Source: Proteiniclasticum ruminis
GTDB taxonomy: Bacteria > Bacillota > Clostridia > Clostridiales > Clostridiaceae
Direction of reading: 5' to 3'
Assembly (NCBI RefSeq): GCF_900115135.1
Contig: NZ_FOVK01000002.1
Coordinates: forward strand, 318,512-382,511
DNA: 64,000 bases
In this document: piece after piece, positions 1 through 9,400 of the stretch
Numbering within the stretch: position 1 is the stretch's first letter
How the letters are laid out: each line of letters opens with the position of its first letter
Made by a program: the position numbers and the translations under genes
Notes under the pieces: generated by a model
The model's input: only the letters and a program-made list of their open reading frames with translations
Databases searched by the model: none
What the model was told of the DNA's origin: nothing

Positions 1-273
1 TATTGCTGTTCATTAAGTCCTCCCCAGAAATTATATCTGCATAAACTAAATATGCATTAAATACTAAATTAGCATACTCAAGAATAATTATATTATAATA
101 TAGATTGTCTAAAATAATACAATTTACGGAATGAATTATGAAAACAATATTTATATTCTAATTATATAATGATAATTGTTACAATAAATTATTATAATTG
201 TTGATATAGTTTATTGTAAATTGGTATTTAATATATATTTCAAAAGGTGAGTTGATGATTCTTATTTATTGCG
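1..273. other. AT-rich region without recognisable genes
   Basis: This stretch is very AT-rich, with many TTATA/TATAAT-like strings. I see no open frame with a ribosome binding site and no clear hairpin terminator. It lies downstream of the minus-strand small membrane protein gene and may hold its 3' end or the upstream region of a gene outside the window. Confidence 0.5.
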
Positions 274-528
274 TTAATTGGAGTCTACATAGATCACGTA
301 GGAGATTCGGATGAGCAAGAGTACCAATAGGGAACCTAGAATTCCATTGAACAATCCATACCCTAGAAAGAGAAGACCCAGGAAAGTTATAATTACCGCA
401 AGAATAGTCAGTCTGTTAAGCTTTTGGAATGTGGTTGTGTTTTTCATGCTCTTCAAAAAAAGATAGAGCATAACTACGATCAGGAAAAGAGTGAAAAACA
501 TTGAGAATAAATTATATAAAAATGACAT
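274..528 (-). CDS. small hydrophobic membrane protein, function unknown
   Basis: An 84-residue protein read from an ATG at 528. A longer version starting at 555 is possible, but the only good ribosome binding site (GGAGA, plus-strand 536-540) is spaced correctly for the inner ATG. It has two or three hydrophobic stretches: residues about 1-22 (SFLYNLFSMFFTLFLIVV), about 40-60, and a third near the C terminus. A short polar loop follows the first (KSMKNTTTFQKLN). This pattern fits a small integral membrane protein. I do not recognise the family. An extended -10 promoter lies upstream at 623-631. No partner is obvious, because the next minus-strand gene (741-1592) is separated by a hairpin and belongs to another family. 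Confidence 0.5.
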   Translation of the reverse strand: MSFLYNLFSMFFTLFLIVVMLYLFLKSMKNTTTFQKLNRLTILAVIITFLGLLFLGYGLFNGILGSLLVLLLIRISYVIYVDSN

Positions 529-622
529 TATTGATTCTCCTACCATAAGATTCATTGGATATATTGATGTTCAGGACTGAAACAGTGAAACAAGGGTATT
601 CAGACTGGGTTCGCTTAAAGAA

Positions 623-631
623 ATTATATCA
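623..631 (-). promoter_or_regulatory. extended -10 promoter for the small membrane protein
   Basis: On the minus strand the sequence reads TGATATAAT, an extended -10 element (TGnTATAAT). It lies about 95 bases upstream of the start at 528. No good -35 is seen at 17 bases, which is acceptable for extended -10 promoters. Confidence 0.4.
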
Positions 632-700
632 TATTATTTTAATGACCAGCCCAGCATACAACATCATACAGGTTCTTTGAGTTTATGATTATCAAGACAA

Positions 701-731
701 TGTAAAAGCTTGGAAGATCCAAGCTTTTACA
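701..731 (-). terminator. hairpin terminator downstream of the nucleotidyltransferase gene
   Basis: A perfect 13-bp inverted repeat (701-713 with 719-731) with a five-base loop lies ten bases past the stop of the minus-strand gene. The arm contains a run of four T on each strand, so it could act in either direction. Confidence 0.6.
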
Positions 732-740
732 AAGGAATAT

Positions 741-1592
741 TTATAGTGGCAATCTCTTAATCATGAACTTATCAAAGGTCTCCTCTACACTGAAGTCCAC
801 TTCAGGGAACTGCTGTTTTACGAGGATTAGCGTTTCAAACACCAATGCATACAAATCTTCAACTGCTTCGAATTTATTTATTGTAAACATCTCTTTGAAG
901 CGAATTGAAACATTCACCGGAGCGATTTTCATAGATTCCAGCTCAGGATACATCCATTTGTATCCACCTGCATAGGATTTATTGATTGCTGACAGTATGT
1001 TGAACAGCTTTCTTTGAATTGAGACCATTTGAGCATAATATTCTGTGGGATTATCTCTTTGAATATACAGCTCAATGTTTCCATTGTGAAGTTTCACAAG
1101 ATTGTCAAAAATCACATTGATGGCAAGTTCACGGGGATAGACCCCTGTCTTTTCTTTCCAGGCATTTAAAATATCCTCTCCAAACAGTGGATAAGCATAG
1201 GTAATTGTGTCAAGAAATCCCAAGGTTTGATAGTCAGCCAAATGAAACTCCCATGCATCCTCGATCATATTATCGTAGTAGTCTACGGTATTGTGGAGAA
1301 TGTCAATTTGGATGTCTTTCAAAATGAGGTTATCTTCATTCTGATCATCGTCTATTGGGAAAATGAGATCTGCTCCGATGGAGTCTACGAGCTTTTGTCT
1401 CGTATCGACATCTGGGAAAATATCCCAGAAGCAAAGGAGTTCCAGATCGGAGAAGGCATCGGCTTGTCCTCTCGAGACAGAGCCACCGACAGCCATGGCA
1501 AGAAGCTCAGGACCATCAAATTCGATGTCTCTTATTAGCTCTCGAATCTCATGGGCTAGATATACTCTTGGATTTTTCAAATCAATGTTCAT
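741..1592 (-). CDS. nucleotidyltransferase-fold protein
   Basis: A 283-residue cytosolic protein with no signal peptide. Residues about 33-55 carry the signature of the Pol-beta-like nucleotidyltransferase superfamily: GGSVSRG followed by D-AFSDLEL, matching the GS...RG..D..SD.D/E pattern in which the acidic residues bind metal. The rest is mostly helical, as in the DUF4037/aminoglycoside nucleotidyltransferase-like group. The start has a well placed AAGGAGT eight bases upstream. The gene is monocistronic, bounded by the hairpin at 701-731 and by the divergent protease promoter at 1936. The substrate cannot be read from the sequence; such proteins include antibiotic-modifying enzymes and many without known function. 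No drug-resistance role is claimed. Confidence 0.7.
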   Translation of the reverse strand: MNIDLKNPRVYLAHEIRELIRDIEFDGPELLAMAVGGSVSRGQADAFSDLELLCFWDIFPDVDTRQKLVDSIGADLIFPIDDDQNEDNLILKDIQIDILHNTVDYYDNMIEDAWEFHLADYQTLGFLDTITYAYPLFGEDILNAWKEKTGVYPRELAINVIFDNLVKLHNGNIELYIQRDNPTEYYAQMVSIQRKLFNILSAINKSYAGGYKWMYPELESMKIAPVNVSIRFKEMFTINKFEAVEDLYALVFETLILVKQQFPEVDFSVEETFDKFMIKRLPL

Positions 1593-1935
1593 GCGATCTA
1601 CTCCTTTATGTATACAATGTAGAAGTTAAAACATTTGCGAACGAAATATTCTGACTTCTACCTCAATCATATCAGAAAAATCCAAATATATCTCCAAATA
1701 CCTGAATTGTTAAATATATCTTAAAAAAGTGAAAGAGATTGAAAATCATGCAAAAAAACCGTGATCATCTTTAGAAATAATTGCATCTGTGAAGATTGTA
1801 CGTTGAGATTTTAAGCAGATAATAAAAAGAACATAAAAAATATTCTGTTAAATAATACTTTGATTACAAAATTAAGATATTGTTGATTTTTTGATTGGTT
1901 TTATTGTCTAATTTTGACAATTAACAAAAGAAATG
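1593..1935. other. divergent intergenic region
   Basis: About 340 AT-rich bases between the divergent nucleotidyltransferase and protease genes. It should hold the minus-strand promoter for the former. I see no RNA gene or strong hairpin here. Confidence 0.5.
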
Positions 1936-1964
1936 TTGAAATTATGAATTTACATGAGTATAAT
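1936..1964 (+). promoter_or_regulatory. sigma-A-type promoter of the S8 protease gene
   Basis: TTGAAA (1936-1941), a 17-base spacer, then TATAAT (1959-1964). This is close to consensus and predicts transcription from about 1971. An upstream ATG at 1914 in the protease frame therefore lies before the transcript start, which supports the later start at 2043. Confidence 0.7.
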
Positions 1965-2007
1965 AATTATATTCTGAACAATATATTATTTTATAAGGAG
2001 GGTAGTA

Positions 2008-2046
2008 ATGTTTGTAACTTTTATAAAAGGGGAGGAAATAATTTGA
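2008..2046 (+). CDS. 12-codon leader ORF coupled to the protease start
   Basis: ATG at 2008 has a strong ribosome binding site (AAGGAGG, 1995-2001, spacing 6). It encodes MFVTFIKGEEII and stops at TGA 2044-2046. The stop overlaps the proposed TTG start of the protease (2043-2045) as TTGA, and the leader contains the protease ribosome binding site AGGGGAGG. This geometry fits translational coupling. The alternative is a chance short frame, since no conservation can be tested here. Confidence 0.35.
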   Translation: MFVTFIKGEEII

Positions 2047-5000
2047 GCATGAAGAAATTTACTGTCGCAATTCTAACGTTACTTTTAGCTTTTTCTGGTG
2101 CTTTTGTCCCTAAACGAGTTTCTGCAGATGCTAATTTATTCCTGGAAGCAGCTAATGCTAAAAGAGAAGAAGAGATCAAGAGCAGCAAACTCTCTGAGAA
2201 GCTTGATGGATTCTTTAATCCAGAGGATGAAGTCAGAATTATTGTGGAGCTCAGTTCAAAAGCTGGTATTGAGATAGCTACAGGAAAAAATGTCAGTTAT
2301 GACAGACTTTCTGTATCTGAGCAGAAGAGCATTCAGAATAAGTTGACGTCAGAACAGAGTACAATTAAGAATGCCATCTCTGCAAAAGCAGTGAAGATGG
2401 AGTACTTAAAGAGTTTCACAGTGGCGATGAATGGATTTAGCGGAAAGGTTAAATTTAAAGATATCGCTACCATTGAAAAGATTGCTGGTGTCAAGAAAGT
2501 ATATCTTTCCAATGAATATGAAAAACCTGAAGTAAAAGTTGAGATGGTTACCAGTGGAGACATGGTTAATGCATCGAGAACATGGGAACTAGATTTTGCT
2601 GGTGAAGAACAAGTTGTTGCAGTAATTGATTCAGGATTGGATTATACGCACAAAGACATGGTTCTTGCACCTGGAACTGAAGTAGCACTTACAGAATCTG
2701 AAGTGAATGAGCTTGGCCTTCTAGGCAGATATTTCACGAAAAAAGTGCCTTACGGATATAATTATTATGATCTGAGCAATGAAGTTATAGACAAAGGACC
2801 TGACGCTTCTATGCACGGCCAGCACGTTGCAGGTACCGTCGGAGCAAATGGAGACACTGAAAATGGAGGCATAAAGGGTGTAGCTCCAAAAGCACAGCTC
2901 TTGGCTATGAAGGTATTCTCCAATGATCCGATTTATGCCACCACATTTTCAGATATTTATTTGGTTGCCATTGATGAAGCAATCAAGCTTGGAGCCGATG
3001 TCATCAACATGAGTCTTGGATCAACAGCCAGTTTTTATGTTGAAGACTCAGCAGAAAATGTAGCACTTCAGAATGCTGTGGATAACGGTATCGTTGCAGC
3101 TGTTTCTGCAGGTAACTCTGGAAACATCACTTATGGTTGGAGCGACACAACGTATCTTGGATATCCATGGGCTCAGAATCCTGACCTTGGTGTTGTAGGC
3201 GCCCCTGGACTTAATGCACCTACACTTCAAGTGGCTTCTGTTGAAAATGTTAGCCAGCAGGTGCGCTATCTGACTTATTCCATTGGTGAACTTGAGAAGA
3301 AAGCACCAATGGCTTTAGCAGGCCCAACAGATCCTGCAACTCTTCCTGCTGATACAGAGTATGCTTTCGGTGGATTTGGCTATCCTGAAGAACTGGGTGA
3401 TGTGGATGGTAAAGTAGCACTGATTTCCAGAGGAGGATTTGCCTTTACAGACAAGATCCTCAATGCAAAGAATGCAGGAGCCATTGGTGTTATCATATTC
3501 AACAATGCTGGAGAAGAACTGATTAATATGGCATATCCAGCAGGCGAAACCATTCCAGCAGTTTTCATTGGAAATGCCGCCGGGGTTGAATTACGAGATA
3601 ATTTAGTAACGATCACCTTCTCGGAAGGAACCATTCAAGTTCCAAATCCAGCTGGTGGAGAGATATCTGATTTCTCCTCCTGGGGAACAACACCTACATT
3701 AGAACTGAAGCCTGAAATCACAGCACCTGGCGGACAGATTTACTCTACACTGAACAACAACAAGTATGGCATAATGAGCGGAACTTCAATGGCTTCACCT
3801 CATGTGGCTGGTGGATCTGCAGTAGTTATGGAATACGTGGAGAGCAATCCAAAGTTTGCTCATTTATCTTCTAAAGAAAAATCTGAGCTCGTTAAAGTGC
3901 TTCTCATGAACACAACCTCATTAATCTTGGATGGAGACGGATATCCAGTTTCTCCAAGAGTACAGGGGTCAGGGCTAATGAACCTCTATACAGCGGTAAC
4001 AACACCTGTAACTATGGTGGATTCAGTAACTGGTAAGGCAAAGGTTGAACTGAAAGACTTCAGCGCAAAGAACTTTACTTTAAGGCTTACAGCGAAGAAT
4101 CATAGCGATGCAGCAGTTACTTATGCTGTGGATACTACAGCGCTTAGAGATTATGTGGCTTCCTATAACGGCAAGCTTCTTACAGGACTTGGCAGCGATC
4201 TTTTGAATGCTACAATTGATGCTCCAGAAACCATCGAAGTTCCTGCAAATGGAGAAAAGAGTTTTACAGTATCTGTTGACTTTTCAGCTGATACAACCCT
4301 TATTAATACCATGAAGTATGGTTTTGTTGAAGGATTTGTCAAATTGGTTGATACAATGGATGAGTATCCAGAGGTTACAGTTCCTTTCGTAGGATTCTAC
4401 GGTGACTGGAACGCGCCAAAGATCATTGATGGACTTTCCACAATTGATGCATTTGGTGAATCATACTTTGATTTCTCTGGCTTTGGACTGATCTATGAGG
4501 ATGGAATCTATTTCAACACAAGTTCTGATCTATTCATCAATCCTGGCACAGAAGAAGGTGCAATGAACGCTACCGATCATACTTTCCCAATCCTGAGTTT
4601 CCTGCGTAATGCAGAGGAGGTTCAGTACAGGATTACTGATGCGGAAGGCAATGTACTTAGGAATATTTACACTAGCCAGTATGAAAGAAAAGATTTCATC
4701 AATGGTGGAAGAGCAAATCCTTATTCTGTCGTTGATAGAGCCCTTTGGGATGGTACCGTAAATGGATCCGTTGTTTCAGATGGCAATTACTTCTATGAGA
4801 TTAGAGCGAAGCTTCAGGGAGACCGTGAGTACCAAGTGTACAAAATGCCAGTAGGCGTTGACACTGTTGCTCCTGAAGTAACGGATGTTGCTTTTGATAC
4901 TGAAACTAGAACGCTTACCTTTAAGGCAAGTGATGCTGGTTCAGGATTAGACACATTCAGATTTATTGTGGACGGTACAATACTGGATCTAATATTTGCA

Positions 5001-6188
5001 GCAGAAGAAGAGCAAAGTGAGTTCTCTGTTGTACTTCCAGAAGGCACTGAGAATGCAGTAAAGATTGAGATTGGTGCTTTTGACGTCATTGGAAATCTTT
5101 CTGTTACAGAGTTCCAGGCTGTTCCAGATGTAGATGCGTTCATCTATATTCTAGAGCCAATGATTCTTGCATATTATGATGAGAATCCAGTTCCCGTTGA
5201 AGGATACGTTACTAATGTAAACTTCCTGGACAAGGTTCTGATCAACGGTACAGTGGAAGCGGATTTCGTGATGGAGAATGATGTGGTTATTAACCATCCT
5301 GATGATGGTTCTGTGATTTATCAAGGACCTGCATACCATTTCACTGCAGAAGTTGAGCTGGAAGATGGATATCAGGAGATGAGTGTGGAAGCAATATCCA
5401 AGAACGATGCACAGGCTAAACTTGTGAGAAGATTCTACGTGGATACCACTGCACCAGAAATGACAGCAGAAGTGCTTGAGAGAAGAGCTGATTCTGAGAC
5501 TGCAACCATTAGATTTACACTGATGGATAATCTTGGATCCCTTGTTCTTTATCATGGCGACAGCGAAATCTATAAATATGAACATGATTTAGTGGTTCAA
5601 GGGCCAACTGAAAAGACATTTGAGTATAATGTGAATCTAGCCCTTGGCGAAAATACTTTCACATTTACTCTGAAGGATGCTGTAAACCATGAAACCACTG
5701 AAACAGTGACAATTGTACGTGAAGAAGCCATTGAACAGCCTTCGGTTACCTACAGACCACATGTCCAGAATTATGGATGGATGGATTACGTAAGTGATGG
5801 AGAACTGGCTGGTACAACTGGAAAATCATTACGTATGGAAGGCCTAAATGTGATGTTGACAGGAAATGCGAATGTTGGTATTAAGTATTCTAGCCATATC
5901 CAGAATCTTGGATGGACAGACTATGTTGCCAACGGTCAGATGACTGGAACAACAGGACAGGCTTTGAGAATGGAAGCAATCAAAATCGAGCTTACAGGAA
6001 GAGATGCGGGTCTATATGATGTGTACTATACCACACACATTCAGAACCACGGATGGCTTGGCTGGGCAAAGAATGGCAATGCTTCTGGATCAGAAGGGCT
6101 ATCATTAAGAATGGAAGCCATAAAGATTGTTATTGTTCCAAAGGGAGCAGCAGCTCCAGGGGAAACATCCCATGTTTTTGTAAAATAA
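2043..6188 (+). CDS. secreted subtilisin-like (S8) cell-envelope protease with PA domain and three ChW repeats
   Basis: About 1381 residues from the TTG at 2043, which has AGGGGAGG seven bases upstream; the ATG at 2049 is the alternative. A signal peptide (MKKFTVAILTLLLAFSGAF) is followed by an inhibitor I9-like propeptide (roughly residues 50-160) and a peptidase S8 domain. The catalytic triad is visible: Asp196 in VIDSG, His258 in HGQHVAGT and Ser582 in SGTSMASPHVAGG. A protease-associated (PA) domain is inserted between His and Ser, as in lactocepin and C5a-peptidase-type envelope proteases. Fn3-like and Ig-like modules follow, including one beginning DTVAPEVTDV. The C terminus holds one triad of ChW repeats, each with a Gly-Trp motif. 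There is no LPXTG signal, so the ChW triad probably provides surface retention. It has its own promoter and terminator and is therefore probably monocistronic. Confidence 0.9.
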   Translation: MSMKKFTVAILTLLLAFSGAFVPKRVSADANLFLEAANAKREEEIKSSKLSEKLDGFFNPEDEVRIIVELSSKAGIEIATGKNVSYDRLSVSEQKSIQNKLTSEQSTIKNAISAKAVKMEYLKSFTVAMNGFSGKVKFKDIATIEKIAGVKKVYLSNEYEKPEVKVEMVTSGDMVNASRTWELDFAGEEQVVAVIDSGLDYTHKDMVLAPGTEVALTESEVNELGLLGRYFTKKVPYGYNYYDLSNEVIDKGPDASMHGQHVAGTVGANGDTENGGIKGVAPKAQLLAMKVFSNDPIYATTFSDIYLVAIDEAIKLGADVINMSLGSTASFYVEDSAENVALQNAVDNGIVAAVSAGNSGNITYGWSDTTYLGYPWAQNPDLGVVGAPGLNAPTLQVASVENVSQQVRYLTYSIGELEKKAPMALAGPTDPATLPADTEYAFGGFGYPEELGDVDGKVALISRGGFAFTDKILNAKNAGAIGVIIFNNAGEELINMAYPAGETIPAVFIGNAAGVELRDNLVTITFSEGTIQVPNPAGGEISDFSSWGTTPTLELKPEITAPGGQIYSTLNNNKYGIMSGTSMASPHVAGGSAVVMEYVESNPKFAHLSSKEKSELVKVLLMNTTSLILDGDGYPVSPRVQGSGLMNLYTAVTTPVTMVDSVTGKAKVELKDFSAKNFTLRLTAKNHSDAAVTYAVDTTALRDYVASYNGKLLTGLGSDLLNATIDAPETIEVPANGEKSFTVSVDFSADTTLINTMKYGFVEGFVKLVDTMDEYPEVTVPFVGFYGDWNAPKIIDGLSTIDAFGESYFDFSGFGLIYEDGIYFNTSSDLFINPGTEEGAMNATDHTFPILSFLRNAEEVQYRITDAEGNVLRNIYTSQYERKDFINGGRANPYSVVDRALWDGTVNGSVVSDGNYFYEIRAKLQGDREYQVYKMPVGVDTVAPEVTDVAFDTETRTLTFKASDAGSGLDTFRFIVDGTILDLIFAAEEEQSEFSVVLPEGTENAVKIEIGAFDVIGNLSVTEFQAVPDVDAFIYILEPMILAYYDENPVPVEGYVTNVNFLDKVLINGTVEADFVMENDVVINHPDDGSVIYQGPAYHFTAEVELEDGYQEMSVEAISKNDAQAKLVRRFYVDTTAPEMTAEVLERRADSETATIRFTLMDNLGSLVLYHGDSEIYKYEHDLVVQGPTEKTFEYNVNLALGENTFTFTLKDAVNHETTETVTIVREEAIEQPSVTYRPHVQNYGWMDYVSDGELAGTTGKSLRMEGLNVMLTGNANVGIKYSSHIQNLGWTDYVANGQMTGTTGQALRMEAIKIELTGRDAGLYDVYYTTHIQNHGWLGWAKNGNASGSEGLSLRMEAIKIVIVPKGAAAPGETSHVFVK

Positions 6189-6203
6189 GTAAGTAGTTCG
6201 TAT

Positions 6204-6242
6204 AAAGGGTTGCAGTATCGTCATGGTGCTGCAGCCCTTTTT
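6204..6242 (+). terminator. intrinsic terminator of the S8 protease gene
   Basis: A 12-bp stem (6204-6215 with 6229-6240, one G-U pair) is followed by T residues, 16 bases after the stop codon. Confidence 0.8.
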
Positions 6243-6363
6243 ATTGATACTCAGAGAGGAATTATTTGTTTTGTAATTATTTAGTGTATTTTATTGAATA
6301 TGTGATATTTATGTGTTTTGAAAGATAATCCTATTGCTTGAAGTGTATATCCACAATATTATG

Positions 6364-6372
6364 TGATAAAAT
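6364..6372 (+). promoter_or_regulatory. probable promoter of the amidase-glucosaminidase operon
   Basis: TGATAAAAT fits an extended -10. An alternative is TTGCTT (6334-6339) with TATTAT (6357-6362) at 17-base spacing. Either places transcription shortly before the start at 6407. Confidence 0.35.
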
Positions 6373-6406
6373 ATAGTGGTATTTAATAAATTTTAGGAGA
6401 GCTTTC

Positions 6407-9400
6407 ATGAAAAAGTTAATTTCAATGATTACGATACTATCGTTATGCGCCAGTGTGACGATTACTCATAAAAAAGTAATGGCAGAAGAGGTGATACAAA
6501 AGAATCTTACCGTGGAGTATCCTTATGAGATCAGATTGAGTGATACAGATGAGTTTGTGTTGAAGATTCATAAAAAAGATGCAGGATTAATTTTCTCAGA
6601 GGTCAACATCAAGGTCATTGAAGGTGAGGAATACTATATCATCCCATCCAGCTTTTTGAATCTTGGATTAGAAGAGGATCGTGTTGACAAAGTATATATC
6701 AGTAAGGAAATGCTTCATGAGTCCACAGATGGGAATCTGAACAGAGAGCATTCTACACCCGGAGTGTATAGGTCTTACATACTATTTCAGAATCTCGAAA
6801 ATGAAATGTATAAGCCAGCTGAAGCAGAAACAATAAAGATAGAAATAATGGAGGAGACTCTACTGGATGTTTCTGTGGAGAAATCTCTGCTCAAATACCC
6901 GACTGGAAACCAGATTACACAGGATAGAGTGATTCAGGATGCTGGCATTCTTGTATCTGGTCTGTTGGCTGCAAAAGACTATGGCGTCCCGATGATAGAT
7001 CTAGATGAAATTACCGATACCAACAGTAATGAGGAGAAAGCTACGTACAGTATTGAAGTGCCTTCTAAAGAATGGAAAGATGTATTTTTATCCGTGAATC
7101 CATTTGTAGAAAATATCACGAGTAAGACCATTCAAATTGAGATTCAGTCAAGTACTGAAGAGACTCCTCTTAATACGGACGCAGATATACTGCTTGAGTT
7201 TGAGGAGCGGAGCCAAGAGGCACCCGAAGATGTTCCAGTACCAATCGTAGACACGGATAAGAATGTTCAGATCAGCTATCGTTCTCACATTCAAAATTAT
7301 GGTTGGCAAGAATATATCTCCAATGGCGAAATAACAGGTACTGTTGGTGAAGGCTTAAGACTTGAGGCATTTGAGCTAAATACGTCAAATGAGTCGGAGG
7401 TATCTGTTGCCTATGCAGTAAAGGTGATGAATGAGCAGTGGTCCGATTTCATGCCTGAGGGCAGCACCGCAGGAACTGTAGGTCAAGCTAAGTCTCTAGA
7501 AGCTATCACTGTGAGGCTTGAAGGGGAAAAAGCAGCTGACTATCATATTTATTATCGAACATATAATGAGAACTATGGATGGATGGATTGGGCAAAGAAT
7601 GGAGAAAAATCTGGAACAGAGGGATTGGGATACCAGATAGAAGCCATTCAGTTTAAGGTAGTTCCTTCAAATGAACCCTTTGAGGAATCTACTGAGGAAC
7701 CTTTTGTAAAACTGGAGGATTTGATATCCCTTAGGTACCGTTTTTACACAGGACCAGAGGGATGGTCTGATCTTTTTCTTCCAGAAAAAGATGATACGAA
7801 TCCCCCCAAGAGTGGGAACCTGATTGAAGACCTTGAGATTACAATCGATAGTCCCATAGGGCTTGGTATTGAGTCTTCTGTTCTGAAAAATGGTGTTTGG
7901 ACTGATCCCGCTGGTCCCGGAAGGGTGGAGGCTCTTGAGCATGATGGGTCAATCCAGGGAATCCGCATGGAGCTCACTGGTGAAAAGAGGGATCTTTTTG
8001 AACTGTACTATCGTGTATATAGAGCAGGAACAGGGTGGATGGATTGGGCTGCTGAAGGATTCCCTGCTGGCAGTGATGGCTTTCATGAAGGAATACATGA
8101 TATACAGATGGTGATTGCTCCTCGTGGAACCATGGATTTACCTGAGGAGAATGCTTTTGTCACTACGAATCTGACAGACATTCATTATGCTCTGTACTCA
8201 CAAGAAATCGGATGGTCTCCTAAAACATCAGATGCAGGTTCTGAAACGACGGCGCTACATGAGAAGCTTCTGGCTTTAAAAGTAGAACTGGGAACAGCTC
8301 TGCCAATGGGAAGCATCAGTTACCAGGTTCATGTGCAGAACGTTGGCTGGATGGACACAGTTCAAAATGGAGAAGTTGCGGGAAAACCATCGTCTAGGTA
8401 TCAGGTAGAGGCTGTTCGGGTAGATTTAGAAGGAACCGTTTCGGAATATTATGATGTTTTTTATAGAGTGAAGGCTGCTGGGTTTGAAGATTATTTTGCA
8501 TGGAAGAAAAATGGCGAGTCAGCTGGTTCAGAAGGGTTTGGACTTGCTTTACAGGATGTTGAACTGAAGCTTGTGAGAAAGCAGGATTCAGTTGAGGACA
8601 CAAGTATTGGTTTTATGGCAAAAGGAGATCAACCCATTGTTCTTTATCGAAGCCGAGTTGAAATGAATCCTATGTCCGGATACCAGATGGAAAATCAGTT
8701 TAGTGGAAGTATAGGACAGTCCAAGGGGCTCAGTGAGTTAGATATTTCAGGTTTGAATATGGATTCTTCTTCTATCAGATTTTCTGCATATTATGACGCT
8801 AAAGGATGGGTTCAAGGCGTTTCAGGAGTTGGAGTGAAATCAGACAAAAATGATGCCATTCGGGCTATGAAAATCTCTTTAACAGAAAAGTACAGCCAGA
8901 AGTATGATATCCTCTATCGGGTGCATGTCCAGAATCATGGATGGCTGGGTTGGACGAAAAATGGAATGGCAGCCGGCTCTTTGGGGGAGGGGTTGCGATT
9001 GGAGGCATTTGAAGTAAAAATCGTGCCAAAAGGTCATTCTTACGATGACAGCAATGTGGGACACCTCATTGGTTCTGTTACAGACATTGGAGCTGAAACA
9101 CATATACAGAACATAGGATGGAGAACAGAGACGTCAAAAACACAAATATTTGGTACCACTGGCAGAAGCCTGAGGTTAGAAGCGTTATCGCTTACTTTAT
9201 CATCCCATCTCCCTGAGGGGAATATTGTTTTAGGCGCATTTATCCAGGGAGAAGGCTGGAGAAGCACAGAGAACCAATCCAATGGCTATGTTGGTACGAT
9301 CGGACAGTCAAAGCGAATAGAAGAGCTGACGATGTCACTTACAGGGGATATTCAATATGAGTTTGATATTTACTATCGGGTGCATGTTGCACAAATAGGA

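Noticed and set aside
1914-2042. Upstream extension of the protease to an ATG at 1914
   Set aside because: It begins before the predicted transcript start of a near-consensus promoter (1936-1964), has no ribosome binding site, and would put about 45 residues ahead of the signal peptide.
5748-6150. ChW repeats as pneumococcal-type choline-binding (CW_1) repeats
   Set aside because: Both have Gly-Trp motifs, but unit length (about 40 residues) and the G-T-x-G and L-R-x-E-A-I core fit ChW; the shared ligand is kept only as a hypothesis.
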